DNA of 64,000 nucleotides from Caprella mutica (taxonomy: Eukaryota > Arthropoda > Malacostraca > Amphipoda > Caprellidae), in NCBI GenBank assembly GCA_947561585.1, contig CANNZV010001854.1, positions 1 to 64,000 on the forward strand, given 5' to 3'. Numbering within the stretch: the first letter of the stretch is position 1; every line of letters starts with the position of its first letter. Both the position numbers and the translations under genes were made by a program. Below the pieces are notes generated by a model. That model made no database searches. It was not told the origin of the DNA and saw nothing but the letters and a program-made list of their open reading frames with translations. Positions 1 through 10,700 of this stretch are shown here, piece after piece.

Positions 1-78
1 TACTGGCAGGGACGTAGAATATTCTATGTCTATGTGGTCAACATACTGACAAAAAAGGAAAGTATTCTCTCTCAGGAA

Positions 79-96
79 TAAATATCTGCATATTTA
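79..96. repeat. Hairpin in AT-rich divergent monomer (representative)
   Basis: TAAATAT (79-85) and ATATTTA (90-96) are perfect inverted repeats around a CTGC loop. They sit in a monomer whose centre, AGGAATAAATATCTGC, has no resemblance to the usual GTGGTCAGCATAC core. The monomer type recurs all along the window, about once or twice per 1.5 kb. In sister forms the right arm is TTATTTA (557-563) or TGATTTA, which weakens the stem. Confidence 0.85.
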
Positions 97-169
97 CAGG
101 GAAGTAGAGTATTCTCTATCTATATAGTCAGCAAACTATCAGAGACGTAGGATATTCTCATTCTATGTG

Positions 170-202
170 GTCAGCATACTGTCAGGGCCGTAGAGTTTTT
201 TT
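170..202 (+). repeat. 33-bp short monomer (representative)
   Basis: Consecutive GTCAGCAT cores start at 170 and 203, only 33 bp apart. The monomer keeps CAGGGCCGTAGAG and a T tract but lacks the TCTATGTG segment before the next core. The same short form precedes the GTTATCAACAT monomer in the A, B, D, G and H families, so the deletion is older than the HORs. Confidence 0.85.
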
Positions 203-970
203 GTCAGCATACTGTTATCAACATATGGTATTATCTGTCTTTGTGGTTAGCATACTGTCAGATACATAAAATTTTCTTTTTCTTCGTTGTCAGAATACCG
301 TAAGGGTCGTAGAAAATTATCTGTGTATGTGGTCAGCATACTGTCATGCACGTAGAGTATTTTTTCTCCATGTAGCCAGCATACTGTTAAGAACATAGAG
401 TATCATCTGTTTATGTAGTCAGCATTCTGTTAAGGACATAGAGTATAATCTGTCTATGTGGTCAGCATACTGTCTGGGTCGTAGAGTTTTCTCTCTCTAT
501 GTGGTCAACATACTGTCAAAGACGGAAAGTATTCTCTCTCAGGAATAAATATCTGCTTATTTACAGGGGAGTTGAGTATTCTCTATCTATATGGTCAGCA
601 TACTATCAGGAACGTAGATTATTCAATGTCCATGTGTTCAGCATTATGTGAATAACATAGAGATTATTCTGTCTATGTTGTCAATATACTGTCAGGGACG
701 AAGTGTATTTTCTGTCTATGTGGTCAGCATACTGTCTGGGTCGTAGAGTTTTCTCTGTCTATGTAGTCAGGATACTGGCAGGGACATAGAGTATAATCTG
801 TCTATGCGATCAGCATAGTGTCTGGATTTAGAGTATATTTTTTCTATGTTGTCAGCATACTGTTGAGAACATAGAGTATATTCTGTTTATGTGGTAACCG
901 TGCTGTCAGGTGTAGATTATTCCTTGTCTATGTGGTCGGCATACTCTCAGGACCGTAGAGTTTTTTTTAT

Positions 971-1001
971 CTATGTGGTCAACATACTGTTGAGAACATA
1001 G
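971..1001. repeat. 31-bp dyad symmetry in monomer (representative)
   Basis: Two nested inverted repeats share one centre, TAC at 985-987. The inner arms are TCAACA (979-984) and TGTTGA (988-993). The outer arms are CTATGT (971-976) and ACATAG (996-1001). Only the two bases between inner and outer arms on each side do not pair, so 12 of 14 arm positions are complementary. A second copy lies at 1358-1388. The same geometry, less perfect, is visible in most monomers. Confidence 0.88.
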
Positions 1002-1120
1002 CGTATTATACGTCTCTCTGGTCAGCATACTGTCAAGACCGTTGAGTATTATTTGTATATGTGGTCAGTATACTGTCAGATACGTCAAATATTTTTTGTC
1101 TCTGTGGTAAGAATACTGTC

Positions 1121-1128
1121 CCCTAGGG
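1121..1128. repeat. CCCTAGGG palindrome (first of 15)
   Basis: The palindrome lies in the monomer reading AGAATACTGTCCCCTAGGG. Other starts are 2663, 4205, 5747, 7289, 11737, 16228, 29996, 37353, 41967, 43379, 49676, 50064, 62252 and 62640. Related monomers read ACTGTCAGGG with no CCCT, so four bases, the exact reverse complement of the adjacent AGGG, have been inserted. It is the most GC-rich spot in the array and contains CCTAGG, a possible restriction landmark. Confidence 0.9.
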
Positions 1129-1543
1129 ACGTGGAGTATTCTCTGTCTATGTAGTCAGAATACTATCAGGGACATAGAGTATAATCTGCCTATGTGATCA
1201 GCATAGTGTCTGGGTTTAGAGTATATTTTTCTATGTTGTCAGCATACTGTTGAGAACATAGAGTATAATCTGTCTATGTGGTAACCATGCTGTCAGGTGT
1301 AGATTATTTTCTGTCTATGTGGTCGGCATACTCTCAGGACCGTAGAGTTTATCTTTTCTATGTGGTCAACATACTGTTGAGAACATAGAGTATTATATGT
1401 CTCTCTGGTCAGCATACTGTCAGGGCCGTTGAGTATTCTTTGTATATGTGGTTAGTATACTGTCAGATACGTAAAATATTCTTTGTCTCTGTGGTAAGAA
1501 TACTGTCAGGGTCGTGGAGTATTCTCTGTCTATGTGGTCAGCA

Positions 1544-3085
1544 TACTGGCAGGGACGTAGAATATTCTATGTCTATGTGGTCAACATACTGACAAAAAAG
1601 GAAAGTATTCTCTCTCAGGAATAAATATCTGCATATTTACAGGGAAGTAGAGTATTCTCTATCTATATAGTCAGCAAACTATCAGAGACGTAGGATATTC
1701 TCATTCTATGTGGTCAGCATACTGTCAGGGCCGTAGAGTTTTTTTGTCAGCATACTGTTATCAACATATGGTATTATCTGTCTTTGTGGTTAGCATACTG
1801 TCAGATACATAAAATTTTCTTTTTCTTCGTTGTCAGAATACCGTAAGGGTCGTAGAAAATTATCTGTGTATGTGGTCAGCATACTGTCATGCACGTAGAG
1901 TATTTTTTCTCCATGTAGCCAGCATACTGTTAAGAACATAGAGTATCATCTGTTTATGTAGTCAGCATTCTGTTAAGGACATAGAGTATAATCTGTCTAT
2001 GTGGTCAGCATACTGTCTGGGTCGTAGAGTTTTCTCTCTCTATGTGGTCAACATACTGTCAAAGACGGAAAGTATTCTCTCTCAGGAATAAATATCTGCT
2101 TATTTACAGGGGAGTTGAGTATTCTCTATCTATATGGTCAGCATACTATCAGGAACGTAGATTATTCAATGTCCATGTGTTCAGCATTATGTGAATAACA
2201 TAGAGATTATTCTGTCTATGTTGTCAATATACTGTCAGGGACGAAGTGTATTTTCTGTCTATGTGGTCAGCATACTGTCTGGGTCGTAGAGTTTTCTCTG
2301 TCTATGTAGTCAGGATACTGGCAGGGACATAGAGTATAATCTGTCTATGCGATCAGCATAGTGTCTGAGTTTAGAGTATATTTTTTCTATGTTGTCAGCA
2401 TACTGTTGAGAACATAGAGTATAATCTGTTTATGTGGTAACCGTGCTGTCAGGTGTAGATTATTCCTTGTCTATGTGGTCGGCATACTCTCAGGACCGTA
2501 GAGTTTTTTTATCTATGTGGTCAACATACTGTTGAGAACATAGCGTATTATACGTCTCTCTGGTCAGCATACTGTCAAGACCGTTGAGTATTATTTGTAT
2601 ATGTGGTCAGTATACTGTCAGATACGTCAAATATTTTTTGTCTCTGTGGTAAGAATACTGTCCCCTAGGGACGTGGAGTATTCTCTGTCTATGTAGTCAG
2701 AATACTATCAGGGACATAGAGTATAATCTGCCTATGTGATCAGCATAGTGTCTGGGTTTAGAGTATATTTTTCTATGTTGTCAGCATACTGTTGAGAACA
2801 TAGAGTATAATCTGTCTATGTGGTAACCATGCTGTCAGGTGTAGATTATTTTCTGTCTATGTGGTCGGCATACTCTCAGGACCGTAGAGTTTATCTTTTC
2901 TATGTGGTCAACATACTGTTGAGAACATAGAGTATTATATGTCTCTCTGGTCAGCATACTGTCAGGGCCGTTGAGTATTCTTTGTATATGTGGTTAGTAT
3001 ACTGTCAGATACGTAAAATATTCTTTGTCTCTGTGGTAAGAATACTGTCAGGGTCGTGGAGTATTCTCTGTCTATGTGGTCAGCA
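1544..3085 (+). repeat. HOR-A copy 2
   Basis: This 1542-bp unit reads the same as copies 3 and 4 along its whole length as far as I could compare. It carries the seven-T tract and the GAGTTTAG variant that separate these three from copy 1. Confidence 0.95.
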
Positions 3086-4627
3086 TACTGGCAGGGACGT
3101 AGAATATTCTATGTCTATGTGGTCAACATACTGACAAAAAAGGAAAGTATTCTCTCTCAGGAATAAATATCTGCATATTTACAGGGAAGTAGAGTATTCT
3201 CTATCTATATAGTCAGCAAACTATCAGAGACGTAGGATATTCTCATTCTATGTGGTCAGCATACTGTCAGGGCCGTAGAGTTTTTTTGTCAGCATACTGT
3301 TATCAACATATGGTATTATCTGTCTTTGTGGTTAGCATACTGTCAGATACATAAAATTTTCTTTTTCTTCGTTGTCAGAATACCGTAAGGGTCGTAGAAA
3401 ATTATCTGTGTATGTGGTCAGCATACTGTCATGCACGTAGAGTATTTTTTCTCCATGTAGCCAGCATACTGTTAAGAACATAGAGTATCATCTGTTTATG
3501 TAGTCAGCATTCTGTTAAGGACATAGAGTATAATCTGTCTATGTGGTCAGCATACTGTCTGGGTCGTAGAGTTTTCTCTCTCTATGTGGTCAACATACTG
3601 TCAAAGACGGAAAGTATTCTCTCTCAGGAATAAATATCTGCTTATTTACAGGGGAGTTGAGTATTCTCTATCTATATGGTCAGCATACTATCAGGAACGT
3701 AGATTATTCAATGTCCATGTGTTCAGCATTATGTGAATAACATAGAGATTATTCTGTCTATGTTGTCAATATACTGTCAGGGACGAAGTGTATTTTCTGT
3801 CTATGTGGTCAGCATACTGTCTGGGTCGTAGAGTTTTCTCTGTCTATGTAGTCAGGATACTGGCAGGGACATAGAGTATAATCTGTCTATGCGATCAGCA
3901 TAGTGTCTGAGTTTAGAGTATATTTTTTCTATGTTGTCAGCATACTGTTGAGAACATAGAGTATAATCTGTTTATGTGGTAACCGTGCTGTCAGGTGTAG
4001 ATTATTCCTTGTCTATGTGGTCGGCATACTCTCAGGACCGTAGAGTTTTTTTATCTATGTGGTCAACATACTGTTGAGAACATAGCGTATTATACGTCTC
4101 TCTGGTCAGCATACTGTCAAGACCGTTGAGTATTATTTGTATATGTGGTCAGTATACTGTCAGATACGTCAAATATTTTTTGTCTCTGTGGTAAGAATAC
4201 TGTCCCCTAGGGACGTGGAGTATTCTCTGTCTATGTAGTCAGAATACTATCAGGGACATAGAGTATAATCTGCCTATGTGATCAGCATAGTGTCTGGGTT
4301 TAGAGTATATTTTTCTATGTTGTCAGCATACTGTTGAGAACATAGAGTATAATCTGTCTATGTGGTAACCATGCTGTCAGGTGTAGATTATTTTCTGTCT
4401 ATGTGGTCGGCATACTCTCAGGACCGTAGAGTTTATCTTTTCTATGTGGTCAACATACTGTTGAGAACATAGAGTATTATATGTCTCTCTGGTCAGCATA
4501 CTGTCAGGGCCGTTGAGTATTCTTTGTATATGTGGTTAGTATACTGTCAGATACGTAAAATATTCTTTGTCTCTGTGGTAAGAATACTGTCAGGGTCGTG
4601 GAGTATTCTCTGTCTATGTGGTCAGCA
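3086..4627 (+). repeat. HOR-A copy 3
   Basis: This 1542-bp unit appears identical to copies 2 and 4. Identity over a whole HOR implies very recent duplication or conversion, or an assembly that expanded one unit. Confidence 0.95.
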
Positions 4628-6169
4628 TACTGGCAGGGACGTAGAATATTCTATGTCTATGTGGTCAACATACTGACAAAAAAGGAAAGTATTCTCTCTC
4701 AGGAATAAATATCTGCATATTTACAGGGAAGTAGAGTATTCTCTATCTATATAGTCAGCAAACTATCAGAGACGTAGGATATTCTCATTCTATGTGGTCA
4801 GCATACTGTCAGGGCCGTAGAGTTTTTTTGTCAGCATACTGTTATCAACATATGGTATTATCTGTCTTTGTGGTTAGCATACTGTCAGATACATAAAATT
4901 TTCTTTTTCTTCGTTGTCAGAATACCGTAAGGGTCGTAGAAAATTATCTGTGTATGTGGTCAGCATACTGTCATGCACGTAGAGTATTTTTTCTCCATGT
5001 AGCCAGCATACTGTTAAGAACATAGAGTATCATCTGTTTATGTAGTCAGCATTCTGTTAAGGACATAGAGTATAATCTGTCTATGTGGTCAGCATACTGT
5101 CTGGGTCGTAGAGTTTTCTCTCTCTATGTGGTCAACATACTGTCAAAGACGGAAAGTATTCTCTCTCAGGAATAAATATCTGCTTATTTACAGGGGAGTT
5201 GAGTATTCTCTATCTATATGGTCAGCATACTATCAGGAACGTAGATTATTCAATGTCCATGTGTTCAGCATTATGTGAATAACATAGAGATTATTCTGTC
5301 TATGTTGTCAATATACTGTCAGGGACGAAGTGTATTTTCTGTCTATGTGGTCAGCATACTGTCTGGGTCGTAGAGTTTTCTCTGTCTATGTAGTCAGGAT
5401 ACTGGCAGGGACATAGAGTATAATCTGTCTATGCGATCAGCATAGTGTCTGAGTTTAGAGTATATTTTTTCTATGTTGTCAGCATACTGTTGAGAACATA
5501 GAGTATAATCTGTTTATGTGGTAACCGTGCTGTCAGGTGTAGATTATTCCTTGTCTATGTGGTCGGCATACTCTCAGGACCGTAGAGTTTTTTTATCTAT
5601 GTGGTCAACATACTGTTGAGAACATAGCGTATTATACGTCTCTCTGGTCAGCATACTGTCAAGACCGTTGAGTATTATTTGTATATGTGGTCAGTATACT
5701 GTCAGATACGTCAAATATTTTTTGTCTCTGTGGTAAGAATACTGTCCCCTAGGGACGTGGAGTATTCTCTGTCTATGTAGTCAGAATACTATCAGGGACA
5801 TAGAGTATAATCTGCCTATGTGATCAGCATAGTGTCTGGGTTTAGAGTATATTTTTCTATGTTGTCAGCATACTGTTGAGAACATAGAGTATAATCTGTC
5901 TATGTGGTAACCATGCTGTCAGGTGTAGATTATTTTCTGTCTATGTGGTCGGCATACTCTCAGGACCGTAGAGTTTATCTTTTCTATGTGGTCAACATAC
6001 TGTTGAGAACATAGAGTATTATATGTCTCTCTGGTCAGCATACTGTCAGGGCCGTTGAGTATTCTTTGTATATGTGGTTAGTATACTGTCAGATACGTAA
6101 AATATTCTTTGTCTCTGTGGTAAGAATACTGTCAGGGTCGTGGAGTATTCTCTGTCTATGTGGTCAGCA
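4628..6169 (+). repeat. HOR-A copy 4
   Basis: This 1542-bp unit appears identical to copies 2 and 3, with the CCCTAGGG palindrome at 5747-5754. Confidence 0.95.
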
Positions 6170-7712
6170 TACTGGCAGGGACGTAGAATATTCTATGTCT
6201 ATGTGGTCAACATACTGACAAAAAAGGAAAGTATTCTCTCTCAGGAATAAATATCTGCATATTTACAGGGAAGTAGAGTATTCTCTATCTATATAGTCAG
6301 CAAACTATCAGAGACGTAGGATATTCTCATTCTATGTGGTCAGCATACTGTCAGGGCCGTAGAGTTTTTTTGTCAGCATACTGTTATCAACATATGGTAT
6401 TATCTGTCTTTGTGGTTAGCATACTGTCAGATACATAAAATTTTCTTTTTCTTCGTTGTCAGAATACCGTAAGGGTCGTAGAAAATTATCTGTGTATGTG
6501 GTCAGCATACTGTCATGCACGTAGAGTATTTTTTCTCCATGTAGCCAGCATACTGTTAAGAACATAGAGTATCATCTGTTTATGTAGTCAGCATTCTGTT
6601 AAGGACATAGAGTATAATCTGTCTATGTGGTCAGCATACTGTCTGGGTCGTAGAGTTTTCTCTCTCTATGTGGTCAACATACTGTCAAAGACGGAAAGTA
6701 TTCTCTCTCAGGAATAAATATCTGCTTATTTACAGGGGAGTTGAGTATTCTCTATCTATATGGTCAGCATACTATCAGGAACGTAGATTATTCAATGTCC
6801 ATGTGTTCAGCATTATGTGAATAACATAGAGATTATTCTGTCTATGTTGTCAATATACTGTCAGGGACGAAGTGTATTTTCTGTCTATGTGGTCAGCATA
6901 CTGTCTGGGTCGTAGAGTTTTCTCTGTCTATGTAGTCAGGATACTGGCAGGGACATAGAGTATAATCTGTCTATGCGATCAGCATAGTGTCTGAGTTTAG
7001 AGTATATTTTTTCTATGTTGTCAGCATACTGTTGAGAACATAGAGTATAATCTGTTTATGTGGTAACCGTGCTGTCAGGTGTAGATTATTCCTTGTCTAT
7101 GTGGTCGGCATACTCTCAGGACCGTAGAGTTTTTTTATCTATGTGGTCAACATACTGTTGAGAACATAGCGTATTATACGTCTCTCTGGTCAGCATACTG
7201 TCAAGACCGTTGAGTATTATTTGTATATGTGGTCAGTATACTGTCAGATACGTCAAATATTTTTTGTCTCTGTGGTAAGAATACTGTCCCCTAGGGACGT
7301 GGAGTATTCTCTGTCTATGTAGTCAGAATACTATCAGGGACATAGAGTATAATCTGCCTATGTGATCAGCATAGTGTCTGGGATTAGAGTATATTTTTTC
7401 TATGTTGTCAGCATACGGTTGAGAACATAGAGTATAATCTGTCTATGTGGTAACCATGCTGTCAGGTGTAGATTATTTTCTGTCTATGTGGTCGGCATAC
7501 TCTCAGGACCGTGGAGTTTTTCTTTTCTATGTGGTCAACATACTGTTGAGAACATAGAGTATTATATGTCTCTCTGGTCAGCATACTGTCAGGGTCATTG
7601 AGTATTCTTTGTATATGTGGTTAGTATACTGTCAGATACGTAAAATATTCTTTGTCTCTGTGGTAAGAATACTGTCAGGATCGTGGAGTATTCTCTGTCT
7701 ATGTGGTCAGCA
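6170..7712 (+). repeat. HOR-A copy 5, chimeric tail
   Basis: The first 1.2 kb matches copies 2-4. From about 7380 the sequence changes type: GGGATTAGAG replaces GGGTTTAGAG, CCGTGGAGTTTTTC replaces CCGTAGAGTTTATC, and CAGGATCGTGG replaces CAGGGTCGTGG. The same three variants occur together at 18497-18829. The unit is therefore a recombinant, with an A-type body and a tail shared with a block 11 kb away, and it marks the right edge of the homogenised HOR-A array. Confidence 0.85.
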
Positions 7713-10700
7713 TACTGGCAGGGACGTAGAATATTCTATGTCTATGTGGTCAACATACTGACAAAAAAGGAAAGTATTCTCTCTCAGGAATAAATATCTG
7801 CATATTTACAGGGAAGTAGAGTATTCTCTATCTATATAGTCAGCATACTATCAGAGACGTAAGATATTCTCATTCTATGTGGTCAGCATACTGTCAGGGC
7901 CGTAGAGTTTTTTTGTCAGCATACTGTTATCAACATATGGTATTATCTGTCTTTGTGGTTAGCATACTGTCAGATACATAAAATTTTCTTTTTCTTCGTT
8001 GTCAGAATACCGTCAGGGTCGTAGAAAATTCTCTGTGTATGTGGTCGGCATACTGTCAGGACCGTAGAGTTCTTTTTATCTATGTGGTCAACATACAGTT
8101 GAGAACATCGAGTATTATATGTCTCTCTGGTCAGCATACTGTCAGGCACGTAGAGTATTCTCTGTATATGTGATCAGTATTCTGTCAGATATGTAAAATA
8201 TTCTATGTCTCTGTGGTCAGAATATTGTCAGGAACGTAGAGTATAGTCTGTCTATGTGGTCAGCATACTGTCAGGATCGTAGAGTGTTCTTTGTCTATGT
8301 GGTCAACATACTGTCAAAGACGGAAAGTATTCTCTCTCATGAATAAATATCTGCATATTTATAGGGAAGTAGAGTATTCTCTATCTATATGGTCAGCATA
8401 CTATCAGAGACGTAGGATATTCTCATTCTATGTGGTCAGCATACTGTCAGGGCCGTAGAGTTTTTTTTGTCAGCATACTGTTATCAATATATAGTATTAT
8501 CTGTCTTTGTGGTTAGCATACTGTCAGATACATAAAATTTTATTTTTCTTCGTTGTCAGAATACCGTCAGGGTCGTAGAAAATTCTCTGTGTATGTGGTC
8601 AGCATACTGTCATGCACGTAGAGTATTTTTTCTCTATGTAGCCAGCATACTGTTAAGAACATAGAGTATCATCTGTTTATGTAGTCAGCATTCTGTTAAA
8701 GACATAGAGTATAATCTGTCTATGTGGTCAGCATACTGTCTGGGTCGTAGAGTTTTCTCTCTCTATGTGGTCAACATACTGTCAAAGACGGAAAGTATTC
8801 TCTCTCATGAATAAATATCTGCTTATTTACAGGGAATAGAGTATTCTCTATCTATATGGTCAGCATACTATCAGGAACGTAGATTATTCAATGTCCATGT
8901 GTTCAGCATTATGTGAATAACATAGAGATTATTCTGTCTATGTTGTCAATATACTGTCAGGGACGTAGTGTATTTTCTGTCTATGTGGTCAGCATACTGT
9001 CTGGGTCGTAGAGTTTTCTCTGTCTATGTAGTCAGGATACTGGCAGGGACATAGAGTATAATCTGTCTATGCGATCAGCATAGTGTCTGGGTTTAGAGTA
9101 TATTTTTTCTATGTTGTCAGCATACTGTTGAGAACATAGAGTATAATCTGTTTATGTGGTAACCGTTCTGTCAGGTGTAGATTATTCCTTGTCTATGTGG
9201 TCGGCATACTCTCAGGACCGTAGAGTTTTTTTTATCTATGTGGTCAACATACTGTTGAGAACATAGCGTATTATACGTCTCTCTTGTCAGCATACTGTCA
9301 GGGCCGTAGAGTATTCTTTGTATATGTGGTCAGTATACTGTCAGATACGTGAAATATTTTTTGTCTTTGTGGTAAGAATACTGTCAGGATCGTGGTGTAT
9401 TCTCTGTCTATGTGGTCAGCATACTGGTAGTGACGTAGAATATTCTATGTCTATGTAGTCAACATACTGACAAAAACGGAGAGTATTCTCTCTCATGAAT
9501 AAATATCTGCATATTTACAGGGAAGTAGAGTATTCTCTATCTATATGGTCAGCATACTATCAGAGACGTAGGATATTCTCATTCCATGTGGTCAGCATAC
9601 TGTCAGGGCCGTAGAGTTTTTTTGTCAGCATACTGTTATCAACATTTAGTATAATCTGTCTATGTGGTTAGCATACTGTCAGATACATAAAATTTTCTTT
9701 TTCTTCGTTGTCAGAATACCGTCAGGGTCGTAGAATATTCTCTGTGTATGTGGTCAGCACACTGTCATGCACGTAGAGTATTTTATGTCTATGTATTCAG
9801 CATACTGTTGAGAACATAGAGTATCATCTGTTTATGTAGTCAGCATTCTGTTAAGGACATAGAGTATAATCTTTCTATATGGTCAGCATACTATCAGGAA
9901 CGTAGATTATTCTAAGTCCATGTGTTCAGCATTATGTGAATAACATAGAGATTATTCTGTCTATAATGTCAATATACTGTCAGCGACGTAGTGTATTTTT
10001 TGTCTATGTGGTCAGCATACTGTCTGAGTCGTAGAGTTTTCTCTGTCTATGTAGACAGGATACTATCAGGGACATAGAGTATAATCTGCCTATGTGATCA
10101 GCATAGTGTCTGGTTTAGAGTATATTTTTTCTATGTTGTCAGCATACTGTTGAGAACATAGAGTATAATCTGTCTATGTGGTAACCATGCTGTCAGGTGT
10201 AGATTAATTTCTGTCTATGTGGTCGGCATACTGTCAGGACCGTAGAGTTTTTTTTATCTATGTGGTCAACATACTGTTGAGAACATAGCGTATTATACGT
10301 CTCTCTGGTCAGCATACTGTCAGGGTCGTAGAGTATTCTTTGTATATGTGGTCAGTATACTGTCAGATACGTAAAATTTTTTTTGTCTTTGTGGTAAGAA
10401 TACTGTCAGGATCGTGGTGTATTCTCTGTCTATGTGGTCAGCATACTGGTAGGGACGTAGAATATTCTATGTCTATGTAGTCAACATACTGACAAAAACG
10501 GAGAGTATTCCCTCTCATGAATAAATATCTGCATATTTATAGGGAAGTAGAGTATTCTCTATCTATATAGTCAGCATACTATCAGAGACGTAGGATATTC
10601 TCATTCTATGTGGTCAGCATACTGTCAGGTCCGTAGAGTTTTTCTTGTCAGCATACTTTTATCAACATTTAGTATAATCTGTCTATGTGGTTAGCATACT

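Larger units (their letters stand above)
1..1543 (+). repeat. HOR-A copy 1
   Basis: This unit differs from copies 2-4 at only a few places that I can see: GGATTTAG instead of GAGTTTAG near 813, GTATATTCTG instead of GTATAATCTG near 870, and eight T instead of seven at 961-968. The extra T accounts for the 1543-bp length. It carries one CCCTAGGG palindrome (1121-1128), an AT-rich hairpin monomer (79-96), a 33-bp short monomer (170-202) and two copies of the 31-bp dyad (971-1001 and 1358-1388). Confidence 0.95.
1..7712 (+). repeat. HOR-A array: five tandem 1542/1543-bp units
   Basis: The string TACTGGCAGGGACGTAGAAT starts at 1, 1544, 3086, 4628, 6170 and 7713, giving periods of 1543, 1542, 1542, 1542 and 1543 bp, about 36 monomers each. 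Internal landmarks recur at the same spacing, for example CCCTAGGG at 1121, 2663, 4205, 5747 and 7289. The copies are nearly identical, so this is the most recently homogenised part of the window. The window starts at the chosen phase, so the array probably continues to the left. Confidence 0.96.

Noticed and set aside
77..82. AATAAA, a polyadenylation-like signal recurring in the AT-rich monomer
   Set aside because: It is part of the TAAATAT/ATATTTA hairpin monomer repeated throughout. There is no transcript or coding context, and six-base matches are expected in AT-rich repeats.
285..310. TTCGTTG resembling the start of a CENP-B box
   Set aside because: Only the first part (CTTCGTTG) matches. 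The required A and CGGG positions downstream are absent, so the essential bases of the motif are not present in this monomer type.
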